Positions 18,845 through 28,616 of a stretch of 64,000 nt of DNA are shown here, piece after piece. Position 1 is the first letter of the stretch. Each line of letters begins with the position of its first letter. Source of the DNA: Erysipelotrichaceae bacterium. Its GTDB lineage: Bacteria; Bacillota_I; Bacilli_A; Erysipelotrichales; Erysipelotrichaceae. Under the pieces are notes generated by a model. The model ran no database searches and was not told the DNA's origin. It saw only the letters and a list, made by a program, of their open reading frames with translations. The position numbers were made by a program, and so were the translations under genes. Where the stretch lies: NCBI GenBank assembly GCA_016280635.1, contig JAEEHC010000084.1, positions 1 through 64,000 on the forward strand, given 5' to 3'.

Positions 18845-20275
18845 ATGGAATTTGATTTAAGCAAGAGACACTGTTACTGGTTCAATGAACTTTGCCGGAT
18901 CCCGCACGGATCCCGCAATGAAAAACAACTCAGTGATTTCATTGCCGGATTTGCCAGAGAACATGGCCTGGATTACAAACAGGATGAGGTTTATAACGTC
19001 ATCATTGAAAAGAAAGCGTCGCCGGGATATGAAAACAGCGAGCCGCTGATCCTGCAGGCCCACATGGACATGGTCTGTGAAGCCAACGGTGACTGTAAGC
19101 ATGACTTCCTGAAGGACGGCCTGGATCTCTATGTGGATGACGGCCTGCTTAAAGCCAGAGGCACGACGCTGGGAGGCGATGACGGTACCGGCGTGGCCTA
19201 CATGCTGGCGATTCTGGAAGACGACACGCTTGCTCATCCTCCGCTTTCCTGCATCTTCACCACCATGGAGGAGATCGGCCTGCTGGGCGCCTCAGCTCTG
19301 AAGCCTGAGGATGTCCATGGCCACCGCATGATCTCGCTGGATGGCGGGGGCGAATGTCACACCCTGCTGTCTTCCGCCGGCGGCGGAACGGCGATCGTTT
19401 CCCGTAAGCTAAGCTTTGAGCCGAATAACGATCCCTGCCTGCTTCTTCAGGTAAAGGGACTGCTGGGCGGCCATTCCGGCGGCGACATCCATCTGGAAAA
19501 GGGCAATGCCAACAAGATCGCGGCCCGGATGATCAGGGAAGCGGAAATGGCCGGCTTTGAGCTGAGACTGGTCGGCTTCAGCGGCGGCATGAAGGATAAC
19601 GCCATCCCCAGAGAAGCCGCGGCTATAGTTGCTGTTAAGGCTGATAAGGAAAAACTGAAGGAATTCTTCCGCAAGAAGGAAAAGGAGATCTGGCAGGAAC
19701 TGGAATTCTCCGATAACGGATTCAAGGTAGAAATAGGCGAGACGGAAAGTTCCCGAAAGCTGACTGCCGAAGATTCACGGTCCTTCATCGATCTGCTGTA
19801 TCTGTTCCCCAATGGTTTCAGAAACCGCTCAATGGTCATTGAGGGGCTGACCACGGCCTCCCTCAATCTCGGTGTTGTGCGGATGAAGGATGACACGGCG
19901 GAACTGGATGCCCTGATTCGGGCAGCGCTGGATTCTCACGCCGATGACCTGCTTAATCAGGTAAAGGTGCTCAGCGAGCTCTTAGGCTGGCAGTTCAAGG
20001 TCGAAGGCCGCTACCCGGGCTGGTCCTACAGCGAGGTATCACCGATGAGAGATGTCTTCCGGAAGGTCTGCGAAGACAACGGCAGGGAACTGGAGATATC
20101 GGCAGCGCATGGCGGTTGTGAGTGCGGGGTGTTCAAGGGTCTGGATCCGCAGATCGACATCATCAGCTTCGGTCCGGTGACCCGCTACATCCATACCCCG
20201 GATGAGGAACTGGACCTGGCGTCATTTGACCGGTCATATGACCTGTTGTGTGAGATAATTAAAGAGTGCAGATAG
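18845..20275 (+). CDS. pepD: aminoacyl-histidine dipeptidase (M20, PepD-like)
   Basis: LQAHMDMVCE, LGGDDGTGVAYMLAIL, FTTMEEIGLLGA, LGGHSGGDIH. Start ATG at 18845 after GGGGAG RBS. Confidence 0.9.
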   Translation: MEFDLSKRHCYWFNELCRIPHGSRNEKQLSDFIAGFAREHGLDYKQDEVYNVIIEKKASPGYENSEPLILQAHMDMVCEANGDCKHDFLKDGLDLYVDDGLLKARGTTLGGDDGTGVAYMLAILEDDTLAHPPLSCIFTTMEEIGLLGASALKPEDVHGHRMISLDGGGECHTLLSSAGGGTAIVSRKLSFEPNNDPCLLLQVKGLLGGHSGGDIHLEKGNANKIAARMIREAEMAGFELRLVGFSGGMKDNAIPREAAAIVAVKADKEKLKEFFRKKEKEIWQELEFSDNGFKVEIGETESSRKLTAEDSRSFIDLLYLFPNGFRNRSMVIEGLTTASLNLGVVRMKDDTAELDALIRAALDSHADDLLNQVKVLSELLGWQFKVEGRYPGWSYSEVSPMRDVFRKVCEDNGRELEISAAHGGCECGVFKGLDPQIDIISFGPVTRYIHTPDEELDLASFDRSYDLLCEIIKECR

Positions 20276-20288
20276 GAGGAAGCAACAG

Positions 20289-20873
20289 ATGAAAAAAGGA
20301 ACTGTCGTCATACTGAGCGGAGCCAGCTCCGTCGGCAAGGGAGAGATCAGAGACCTGCTTCTGCAGGATGAGGATCTCAAGTTATTCTTCTCCGTTTCGG
20401 AGACTACCCGCCCCAAGAAGGAAAACGAGGTCGACGGTAAGGACTATTACTTTGTCTCCCATGAAGCCTTCGCAAACTCCGTCAAGAACCGGGAACTGCT
20501 GGAATATACCGAATTCAACGGCTATTATTACGGAACTCCCAAGGCTCAGGTCGAATACCTGGTCAATCTGGGCAAGAATGTTCTGATTGAGGTTGAAGCG
20601 CAGGGTGTCGGCGGCATAAAGCTGAACATCCCCGAAAGCATTGCCTTCTATGTCATGCCGACCAGCTTTGAAGAACTGGAGAAGCACATCGTAGAACGCT
20701 ACCACGATGATGAGGCGTCCATACAGAGGCGTCTGAACAAGGCCAAGATGGACATGGAGATCGCTCCGCTGTTCCGAAATGTCGTTTATAACGATGATCC
20801 CGAAAAGGCCTATCGGCAGATCAAGGCCAAGGTATTGGAAGAAATGGAGAAACAGGAAAATGGAAATATCTAG
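20289..20873 (+). CDS. guanylate kinase-like protein (divergent P-loop)
   Basis: SGASSVGKGEI, SVSETTRPKKENEVDGKDYYFV, YYYGTPK. Confidence 0.75.
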   Translation: MKKGTVVILSGASSVGKGEIRDLLLQDEDLKLFFSVSETTRPKKENEVDGKDYYFVSHEAFANSVKNRELLEYTEFNGYYYGTPKAQVEYLVNLGKNVLIEVEAQGVGGIKLNIPESIAFYVMPTSFEELEKHIVERYHDDEASIQRRLNKAKMDMEIAPLFRNVVYNDDPEKAYRQIKAKVLEEMEKQENGNI

Positions 20874-22221
20874 AGAGAATTTTCTGGTTGATGTACCAAG
20901 TGTTGATGAGTTAAGACCCAAGATCCTTGACTACCGTCAGCAGGACAGACTGCTGGACAGCTGGCTGGTCAAGAGGCTCGATCAGGTACTGCCGTTAGTA
21001 ATGAAGAGAAGCGGCATTGATTGCTGGGTCGTCTGTAATAACGAATACAACGAAGAGCCGGTCTTCTGGACTCTGGCGCCCCGTTCCCTGATCACCGCCA
21101 GAAGACTGACGATACTGGTCTTCCATCTGAAGGACGACGGAACGGTGGACAGAATGTCTCTGACCCATCCGGTCCCGGTCATCGGCGAGTATTACCGGCC
21201 GATGTGGCTCAATCCCAAGGGCCAGTCCTGGGGTGAATCCAAGGTCCTCAATCCCAACGCTCCGGTAAGCGAGCAGAAGGGTGAAGGAGAAACGCAGATG
21301 GAGTGTCTGGCCAGAGTTCTGAAGGAGATCAATCCCAAGGTCATCGGTCTGGACTTCTCCAGAAACTTCGCCTTTGCGGACGGTTTGAGCCATACGCTTT
21401 ATGAAGAGATGATGGAAGTCTTCGATGATGAGCAGAAGGCCAAGATCGTCTCCGCTGAGAAGGTCGTCGTCGGCTGGATGGAGACGAGGATCGATGAGGA
21501 AATGGATGCCTATCACGGCATCATGCAGATCGCTCACGCGATGATTGCCGAAGCCTTCTCCTCCAAGGTCATCCTGCCCGGTGTCACCACCAATGAAGAC
21601 GTCAAGTATTGGATGATGCAGAAGACCGTTGATCTGGGTTTCCGTCCCTGGTTTGACTATGAGGTATCAGTCAGAAGAGCCGGAATCGGCGAAGTCAGCG
21701 GCGAGACCGTGATCCGTCAGGGCGACATCCTGCATTGCGATGTCGGCTTCCGCTATCTGAACCTGTGCACCGATACCCAGGAAAACGCCTACATCCTCAA
21801 GCAGGGTGAGACCGATGCGCCGGAAGAACTGAAGGAAGTCATGCGTACGGTCAACCGTTTCCAGGACATCACTCTGGGCGAATTCAAGATCGGCCGTACC
21901 GGCAATGAGATCCTGGCTGCCTCACTGAAGAAGGCCAAGGAAGAAGGTATCGTACCCTGTCTGTATACTCATCCGATCGGCTTCAATGGCCACGCGGCTG
22001 GACCGACCATCGGCTTATGGGACAAGCAGGGCGGTGTCGAGGGCACCGGCGACTATCCGATGTATGACAATACCGCCTATTCCCTGGAACTCAATGTTAA
22101 ATGTCCGGTCAAGAGCTGGGGCGTGGAGCTGACTTTCGGCGCTGAGACCGATGTTCTGGTCAGAAACGGCAAGGTTTATTTCCTGGCCGGCCGTCAGGAC
22201 CGCTTCCACCTGGTCAAATAG
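20860..22221 (+). CDS. M24-family metallopeptidase, paralogue of 17544-18776
   Basis: ILHCDVGFRYLNLCTDTQE, GHAAGPTIG, SLELNVK, GAETDVLV. Start ATG at 20860 overlaps the gmk-like gene. Confidence 0.85.
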   Translation: MEISRENFLVDVPSVDELRPKILDYRQQDRLLDSWLVKRLDQVLPLVMKRSGIDCWVVCNNEYNEEPVFWTLAPRSLITARRLTILVFHLKDDGTVDRMSLTHPVPVIGEYYRPMWLNPKGQSWGESKVLNPNAPVSEQKGEGETQMECLARVLKEINPKVIGLDFSRNFAFADGLSHTLYEEMMEVFDDEQKAKIVSAEKVVVGWMETRIDEEMDAYHGIMQIAHAMIAEAFSSKVILPGVTTNEDVKYWMMQKTVDLGFRPWFDYEVSVRRAGIGEVSGETVIRQGDILHCDVGFRYLNLCTDTQENAYILKQGETDAPEELKEVMRTVNRFQDITLGEFKIGRTGNEILAASLKKAKEEGIVPCLYTHPIGFNGHAAGPTIGLWDKQGGVEGTGDYPMYDNTAYSLELNVKCPVKSWGVELTFGAETDVLVRNGKVYFLAGRQDRFHLVK

Positions 22222-22224
22222 AAA

Positions 22225-23427
22225 ATGAAGAAGATCTCGGTTTTACGCCTGCTGATCCTGCATGCCGTATACAGCCTGGTGGCCAATTTCGCCCACCCGG
22301 TTGAACCGACATTCTATAAGCAGCTGGGCTTGCCCGATTACATCTTTGGCGTAGCCTTTGCCTCGATGGCCACGGCGCTCTTCCTGTTTTCGCCGTTCTG
22401 GAACAAGATTGCCGACCGCAAGGGGCCTAACCGGGTACTGACGCTGTGCTTCATCGGCTATGGCTTCGGTCAGCTGTATTTCTTCTTCTTTTCCGACAGC
22501 GTTCTGGATGTGGTGCTGGCCAGGCTGTTTGCCGGTGTCTTCATTGCCGGCATCAGTGTTTCCAACATCCTCTACATCCTGGACAACGCGGAAAACGAAA
22601 ACAAGGGAGCCACCCTGGCAGCCATGGCTACGGTCAATGCCATCTTCAGTGCCTTCGGCTATCTGATCGGCGGCTTACTGGGTGATCTTTCCCTAAAGTT
22701 CTGCCTGGGAATCGAGGTTGCCGGATTATGGCTGCTTTCTCTGGCCCACCTGTTACTGCTCAGTGACTGTCAGCGCAGCGGCTCGAAGACCGACCTGCTT
22801 CAGCTGCTCAGAGAAGCCAACCCCCTGAAGGCCTTCATCCTGCCAAAAAAGGACCTCAGCAAGGCTTTCATCCTGTTTTTGTTGATATGCATGCTGACGA
22901 GCTTTGCCTCGATCTGTTATGAGCAGTGCTTCAACTATTTCATCAAGGACCAGTACGGCTTTCCGCCGTCCTATAACGGCTACCTTAAGGGAGGAGTCGG
23001 CATCATTACCCTGATCGCCAACGCGACGATCTGCAGTTATCTGCTGAAGCGGACCAACATCAGCCGCTCGATCATTTATGTTCTGGCCATCTGCGTGGTG
23101 ATGATGACGGGAATCGTTCTGATCAACGCCGTCGTGCCTTTCATCATCCTGAACGTCGTCTTCTTCGGCTTCAACGCGGTCTACAAGCCGCTGCTGCAGT
23201 CGATGCTTAACGGCTTTTCCCGAAGATCGGAGAGCCCGGTGGTAGGGGTATACAATTCAATTTCCAATATCGGCACCATTGTCGGTTCGCTGGTTTCCGG
23301 TTTTGTCTATGAAGTCTCGCCGAGAGGATCATTCGTCTACTCAACGGCAGCCTTCATCCTGGCGGTCGCTTGCAGCGCCGCCCTGGCAAGACAGCCTGAA
23401 ATGAGCAGCCGGCGTCGGAAGGGCTGA
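22225..23427 (+). CDS. MFS transporter
   Basis: About 12 hydrophobic segments; FWNKIADRKGPNRVL MFS loop motif. Confidence 0.85.
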   Translation: MKKISVLRLLILHAVYSLVANFAHPVEPTFYKQLGLPDYIFGVAFASMATALFLFSPFWNKIADRKGPNRVLTLCFIGYGFGQLYFFFFSDSVLDVVLARLFAGVFIAGISVSNILYILDNAENENKGATLAAMATVNAIFSAFGYLIGGLLGDLSLKFCLGIEVAGLWLLSLAHLLLLSDCQRSGSKTDLLQLLREANPLKAFILPKKDLSKAFILFLLICMLTSFASICYEQCFNYFIKDQYGFPPSYNGYLKGGVGIITLIANATICSYLLKRTNISRSIIYVLAICVVMMTGIVLINAVVPFIILNVVFFGFNAVYKPLLQSMLNGFSRRSESPVVGVYNSISNIGTIVGSLVSGFVYEVSPRGSFVYSTAAFILAVACSAALARQPEMSSRRRKG

Positions 23428-23443
23428 TTAGAGAGGGGAAAAC

Positions 23444-24604
23444 ATGATTATCAGTGAAAGAAGAAAGAAATGCTTTGCGGAATTCCAAAAGACCGGTCTG
23501 GACGGCATCCTGTTTGCCGGCGGCGCCAACTTCCAGTATCTGGCGGAATGCACATCCTATTTCTGGCAGCGTTACTGCTTTAACCTGGATGTTCCGGTTG
23601 CCGGATCCCACATCATTCCGGAAGTCATGATCTACATGAACCGGCAGGGAAAGACGACCATCCTGACCATTCCTTCCAAGAAGGATCACTTTGACACTAC
23701 CAAGAATGATGTCGTCGTCAGTTTCATGGATCAGTTTGAGGATGAACTGCGCCACATCGTCGACGGAAAGAAGATCGGCATCGGCCGGGATTGCGACGAC
23801 TGGTTTGTCCGCACTTTGAAGGAAGTCGATCCCGAGATTGAAACCTGCAGCGTGGAGACGATCTTTGACGACATCCGCCGCATCAAGGATGCCAGGGAGA
23901 TCGACCAGATGAGAAAACTCGGCAAGTTCACCGATGATGCTGTCATGTACGTAGTCAAGCACATGTATGAAGGCATGACGATGTTTGAATGCGAGCGGGG
24001 AATCATTGACTACGGTCTTACCCATGGCATTCAGGACCTCTCCTTCGCACCGACCTGCGGCTTCAAGACCAGAGGGACAAAGAACGCGGAAAACATCGAG
24101 CCCTTTGAACCGGAAAGAAAACTGGTCGAAGGCACGATGGTGGCCTTTGACATCGGCTACATGGACCAGGGATACTGTTCTGACTGGGGCCGGACCGTCT
24201 ACTTCGGCAAGGCGCCTGAACTGGTTAAGAAGGGATATGAAGCCCTTCAGGCTGCCGAGTGCTACATGGTCTCTCAGATCAAGCCGGGTGTTACCCGTTT
24301 CGGCGACCTCTACGATCTGATCTGCGATAAGGCGGAAGAACTCGGTTATTATGACTATCTGCGCTTCAAGCGCGACGAACCGGGCGGAAACGGCCACCAC
24401 ATCGGCTCGGAAGTCCACGAGGTTCCCTTCCTGATCCCGGGAACGGAGCTGGTACTGCAGCCGGGCATGATCTTCTGCAGCGAACCGAAGATGTTCTTCC
24501 CCAACGAGGGCTACATGCGGGTTGAGGACATGATCCTGGTGACCGAAGACGGCGCCGAGTTTCTGACCAATTTCCCCAGAGACCTCTTTGAGATCGGAAG
24601 ATAG
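23444..24604 (+). CDS. M24-family metallopeptidase (Xaa-Pro aminopeptidase-like), paralogue of 10584-11729
   Basis: FDIGYMDQGYCSDWGRT, GNGHHIGSEVHE, FCSEPKM, RVEDMILVTEDG. Confidence 0.9.
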   Translation: MIISERRKKCFAEFQKTGLDGILFAGGANFQYLAECTSYFWQRYCFNLDVPVAGSHIIPEVMIYMNRQGKTTILTIPSKKDHFDTTKNDVVVSFMDQFEDELRHIVDGKKIGIGRDCDDWFVRTLKEVDPEIETCSVETIFDDIRRIKDAREIDQMRKLGKFTDDAVMYVVKHMYEGMTMFECERGIIDYGLTHGIQDLSFAPTCGFKTRGTKNAENIEPFEPERKLVEGTMVAFDIGYMDQGYCSDWGRTVYFGKAPELVKKGYEALQAAECYMVSQIKPGVTRFGDLYDLICDKAEELGYYDYLRFKRDEPGGNGHHIGSEVHEVPFLIPGTELVLQPGMIFCSEPKMFFPNEGYMRVEDMILVTEDGAEFLTNFPRDLFEIGR

Positions 24605-24626
24605 AAAACGAAAAAAGGAAAAGCAG

Positions 24627-24657
24627 ACAGCCGGTCTTTCAATGGCCGGCTGTTTTC
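24627..24657 (+). terminator. intrinsic terminator
   Basis: ACAGCCGG (24627-24634) / CCGGCTGT (24646-24653), then TTTC. Confidence 0.7.
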
Positions 24658-24745
24658 AATTGGCAGCGCAGGCAAGACTGATGAAAACGGGCCGGATTTA
24701 AATTATAATATAGCCATAAACTATGAGAGATAAGGAGCAACAAAA

Positions 24746-25834
24746 ATGAAAAAACTGGGATTTGGCTTGATGCGCCTGCCTCAGAGCGAAGGCGTTATTG
24801 ACGTTGAACAGGTCAAGGAAATGGTCGACCTTTTCCTGGAAAACGGCTTCACCTATTTTGATACCGCGTATATCTATGAGGGCAGTGAGGAAGCGACCCG
24901 CAAGGCGCTGGTCGAACGCCATCCCCGGGACAGCTATACGCTGGCCAGCAAGATCAATGCCGGGGTTGCCAAGGATGAGGAAAGCTGCAAGCAGCAGTTC
25001 TATACCTCCCTGGAAAGAACCGGGGCCGGTTATTTCGACTATTACCTGCTGCACGCCATTCAGTTGAACAACTATGAGAAATATGACGAGTACCATATCT
25101 GGGATTTCGTGAAATCTCTGAAGGAGCAGGGACTGGTAAAGCACTACGGCTTCTCCTTCCATGCTACTCCGGAACTGTTGGATAAGCTGCTGACTGAACA
25201 TCCGGATGTCGACTTCGTGCAGCTGCAGATCAACTACGCCGACTGGGAGAATCCCGATGTCCAGTCCCGGGCAAACTATGAAATGGCCCGGAAGCACGGC
25301 AAGCCGATCGTGGTCATGGAGCCGATCAAGGGCGGTACTCTGGCTAATCCCATTCCCCAGGTACGGGAAGTCTTTGAACAGGCCAACCCCGATGTCAGCC
25401 TGGCCAGCTGGGCCATCAGGTTCGTAGCCAGCCATGAGGGCATCATGGTCGTACTGTCCGGCATGAGCTCACGGGAACAGATGGAGAACAACGTATCCTA
25501 CATGAAGGACTTCCAGCCCTTAAGTGAGGAAGAGGAAGCGGTCATTGAGAAGGCCAGAGAAGTCTTCGCTTCAGTTGATTCGATTCCCTGCACCAAATGC
25601 CACTACTGTACCCCGGGCTGCCCGATGGGCATTCCGATTCCGGACATCTTCGAGCATGTCAACCGCCGGATCGTCTACAATGATGCCCGTTCAGTTGTCC
25701 GCTACGGGCGGGTAACCGAAGGCAAGGGCAAGGCCAGTGACTGCATCCAGTGCGGTCAGTGCGAGGCGGCCTGCCCCCAGCAGATCAACATTATCGAACG
25801 GCTGCAGCAGGCTGTGGAGCTGTTTGAACAGTAA
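24746..25834 (+). CDS. aldo/keto reductase with C-terminal 4Fe-4S domain
   Basis: AKR barrel FDTAYIYEGSEE; C-terminal CTKCHYCTPGCP and CIQCGQCEAACP. Confidence 0.9.
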   Translation: MKKLGFGLMRLPQSEGVIDVEQVKEMVDLFLENGFTYFDTAYIYEGSEEATRKALVERHPRDSYTLASKINAGVAKDEESCKQQFYTSLERTGAGYFDYYLLHAIQLNNYEKYDEYHIWDFVKSLKEQGLVKHYGFSFHATPELLDKLLTEHPDVDFVQLQINYADWENPDVQSRANYEMARKHGKPIVVMEPIKGGTLANPIPQVREVFEQANPDVSLASWAIRFVASHEGIMVVLSGMSSREQMENNVSYMKDFQPLSEEEEAVIEKAREVFASVDSIPCTKCHYCTPGCPMGIPIPDIFEHVNRRIVYNDARSVVRYGRVTEGKGKASDCIQCGQCEAACPQQINIIERLQQAVELFEQ

Positions 25835-25869
25835 TTCAGAGCCGCGGAAGGAGGGCATTTTGCCCTGAT

Positions 25870-26469
25870 ATGGAGAAGGAGAAGAAAGAGATGGATACGG
25901 AAAGATACCTGCAGGTACTGGCGGAAATAGACCGGCTTCTGGAAAGCGACCGGGAAGTCATCCTGGTGGCCATTGACGGCCGCTGCGCTTCCGGAAAGAC
26001 GACGCTTGGCAATTATCTGAAGCAGCATTATGACTGCAATCTCTTTCACATGGATGATTTCTTCCCGCAGCCTTACCAGCGCACGGAGGAAAGACTCAGC
26101 GAGCCCGGCGGCAATCTGGACAGGGAACGTTTCCAGCAGGAAGTACTGCAGCCGCTGATGGAAGGTAAGGATGTACTGTACCGGGCCTTCAACTGCAAGA
26201 CGCTGGATTTCAATCCAACCGTGACGGTTCCGTTTAAGAGGCTGAACATCATTGAAGGGGCCTACAGCCAGCATCCCTATTTCCTGGATGTATATGACCT
26301 GAAGGTTTTCTGCGATGTTGACCCTGAAGATCAGCTGGCACGCATCAGCAAGCGCAATCCGGATGCGCTGGAGGCTTTCCGGAACAAGTGGATTCCCAGA
26401 GAGGAAGCCTATTTCAACGAATTCAACATCCGGGAAGGCAATCTGATTGTCAGCACTCCTGATTACTGA
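25870..26469 (+). CDS. uridine kinase-like P-loop kinase
   Basis: AIDGRCASGKTTLG Walker A; HMDDFFPQP; EGAYSQHP. Confidence 0.75.
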   Translation: MEKEKKEMDTERYLQVLAEIDRLLESDREVILVAIDGRCASGKTTLGNYLKQHYDCNLFHMDDFFPQPYQRTEERLSEPGGNLDRERFQQEVLQPLMEGKDVLYRAFNCKTLDFNPTVTVPFKRLNIIEGAYSQHPYFLDVYDLKVFCDVDPEDQLARISKRNPDALEAFRNKWIPREEAYFNEFNIREGNLIVSTPDY

Positions 26470-26511
26470 AATAAAGACCGGACACTTCCGGACACCCGAT
26501 AAAACGAACGT

Positions 26512-26538
26512 AAGAGCATTAATTGGTGCTCTTTCTTT
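26512..26538 (+). terminator. intrinsic terminator
   Basis: AAGAGCA (26512-26518) / TGCTCTT (26527-26533) followed by TCTTTC. Confidence 0.6.
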
Positions 26539-26613
26539 CGTCAGAAGGAAAACCGGCTGAAAAACAGTGCCCGCAGATGATATAATATTATATTGATTGT
26601 TGGAGGTGTTTTT

Positions 26614-28608
26614 ATGTCCAGACCTGAATTCCCCAAGAGAGCAGTAATAACTGCCGGCATGCCTTATGGCAACAAAGATCTTCACTTCGGCCACATCGGC
26701 GGTGTCTTCGTTCACGCTGACGTTTTTGCCCGCTTCTTAAGAGACCGCATCGGCAAGGAGAACGTCATCTTCGTATCCGGAACCGACTGTTACGGTTCAC
26801 CGATCGCTGAGGGCTATCGCAAGAAGGTTGAAACCGAAGGGTTCAAGGGAACCATCGAAGACTATGTCATGGCCAACCACCTGAGCCAGAAGAAAGCCCT
26901 TGATGATTATGAGATCTCTCTGAACATCTTTGGTGCTTCCGGACTTGGCGACAGTAAGGACATCCACCAGCAGTACACCAACGAGTTCATTACCACCTTA
27001 TATAAGAACGGCTGGCTGGAAAAGCTGGTCACCAAGCAGTTCTATGATGCCAAGGCCAACTGCTTCCTGAACGGCCGGCAGGTCATCGGCAAGTGCCCAA
27101 TCGAAAACTGCCAGTCGGAAAAAGGCTACGCTGACGAGTGCGATCTCGGCCACCAGTACATGCCCGAGGATCTGATCGATCCCAAGAGCACCCTGACCGG
27201 AGAGACTCCGGAAATGAGGGACGTTACCAACTGGTATTTCCGGTTGACCGACTGCAATGACATCCTGAAGGAATATGTCGAAGACATCGCCGGCAAGGAA
27301 AACGTCCGCCGGGTCGTCTACGAGACCATGAGAGAATCCCTGGCCGAGCCGATCATCTATGTCCGCAAGGAAGGTTTGGAGAAGTATAAGCAGCTGGCTG
27401 ACCAGCTGCCGGAACATGAATGTTCTGATCTGGAAAACATCAAGGGCGGAAGCTTCGAGATCACCTTCAAGACTCTGAAGGACAGAGAAGCGGCCTGCAC
27501 CGTTCTGACTGCAAATGGCTTACGCTACCGTACCGGCAAGACCCTGGTACCGTTAAGGCTGACCGGCAACATCGAATGGGGCGTTAAGGCACCGTCACTG
27601 GAAGGCGAGGAAGGACTGACCGTCTGGGTCTGGCCGGAAAGCCTGTGGGCACCGATCAGCTTCACCAAGACTTTCCTGAAGAGGATGGGAAAAGATGATG
27701 AGGCCTGGAAGGACTTCTGGTGTGATCCCCAAGCCGGTGTCTTCCAGTTCATCGGGCAGGACAACATCTACTTCTATGGGGTTGCCCAGATGCCGATGTT
27801 CATGGCCCAGAACGGCCGGAATCTGAACGTTCACCCGGGCAAGGGCGAACTGTGCCTGCCCACCCTGGTGGCCAACCACCACATCCTTTTCCTGGACAAG
27901 AAAGCCAGTTCTTCCGGCTCGGTAAAGCCTCCGATGGCCGCTGATCTGCTGAACTACTATACCGCTGAGCAGCTCAGGGCTCACTTCATTTCCCTGGCGC
28001 TGGCCAACAAGTCGGTCAGCTTCATGCCCAAGCCGCTGAATCCGCAGATGCAGGACAGCCGGGAAGCCGATCCGGTTCTGGCTCAGGGTAACCTGTTTAC
28101 CAACGTGCTGAACCGTCTGGTCAGAAGCTGCTTCTACTGCAGCCAGAAATACTATGACAATACCGTTCCCTATGGCCAGGTAAGTAAGGAAATCAGAGAG
28201 AGCAGCGAAAAGGCGATCCTGGACTTCGAAAGGCAGATGTACCGCTTCGAACTGCATCAGCTGATGAACACCCTGGACACCTACATCCGGCAGGCCAACA
28301 AGTACTGGGCCAGAAACATGAACCAGGCTGATAAGGAAGATAACGAACCGCTGAGGAGGCAGACCCTGATTGACTGCTTCCACATGGTCCGGGTGGCAAC
28401 GCTGCTGTCGCACGCCATCGTGCCGGCCGGCTGTGAAAAGACGGTTGCCTATCTGAACCTGGACGAGAGGTTCTTTGACTGGCAGTATGCCTTTGAGGAT
28501 CTCTACTATTTCTTTGAAGACAAGGAAAACCATCATATCCGGGAACTGAAGGAAAAGGAAGACTTCTACCTCAAGCATCCCAGTCAGTTCGTACAGAAAG
28601 AGGGGTAA
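26614..28608 (+). CDS. class I tRNA ligase-family protein, methionyl-tRNA synthetase paralogue with variant motifs
   Basis: HFGH (HIGH position), CPIENCQSEKGYADECDLGH zinc knuckle, FIGQDNIYFY, KASSS at the KMSKS position. Start ATG at 26614. Confidence 0.82.
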   Translation: MSRPEFPKRAVITAGMPYGNKDLHFGHIGGVFVHADVFARFLRDRIGKENVIFVSGTDCYGSPIAEGYRKKVETEGFKGTIEDYVMANHLSQKKALDDYEISLNIFGASGLGDSKDIHQQYTNEFITTLYKNGWLEKLVTKQFYDAKANCFLNGRQVIGKCPIENCQSEKGYADECDLGHQYMPEDLIDPKSTLTGETPEMRDVTNWYFRLTDCNDILKEYVEDIAGKENVRRVVYETMRESLAEPIIYVRKEGLEKYKQLADQLPEHECSDLENIKGGSFEITFKTLKDREAACTVLTANGLRYRTGKTLVPLRLTGNIEWGVKAPSLEGEEGLTVWVWPESLWAPISFTKTFLKRMGKDDEAWKDFWCDPQAGVFQFIGQDNIYFYGVAQMPMFMAQNGRNLNVHPGKGELCLPTLVANHHILFLDKKASSSGSVKPPMAADLLNYYTAEQLRAHFISLALANKSVSFMPKPLNPQMQDSREADPVLAQGNLFTNVLNRLVRSCFYCSQKYYDNTVPYGQVSKEIRESSEKAILDFERQMYRFELHQLMNTLDTYIRQANKYWARNMNQADKEDNEPLRRQTLIDCFHMVRVATLLSHAIVPAGCEKTVAYLNLDERFFDWQYAFEDLYYFFEDKENHHIRELKEKEDFYLKHPSQFVQKEG

Positions 28609-28616
28609 AAATAACT

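Noticed and set aside
23354-24418. 354-aa minus-strand ORF opposite the M24 peptidase
   Set aside because: Shadow ORF; conserved M24 motifs are on the + strand.
26480-26613. T-box or other riboswitch upstream of the MetRS-like gene
   Set aside because: No T-box sequence or antiterminator; only a terminator of the preceding gene and a TATAAT box.
25756-26715. 319-aa minus-strand ORF spanning the AKR/uridine kinase junction
   Set aside because: Overlaps two well-supported + strand genes and a terminator.
27595-28578. 327-aa minus-strand ORF under the MetRS-like gene
   Set aside because: Shadow ORF with no family features.
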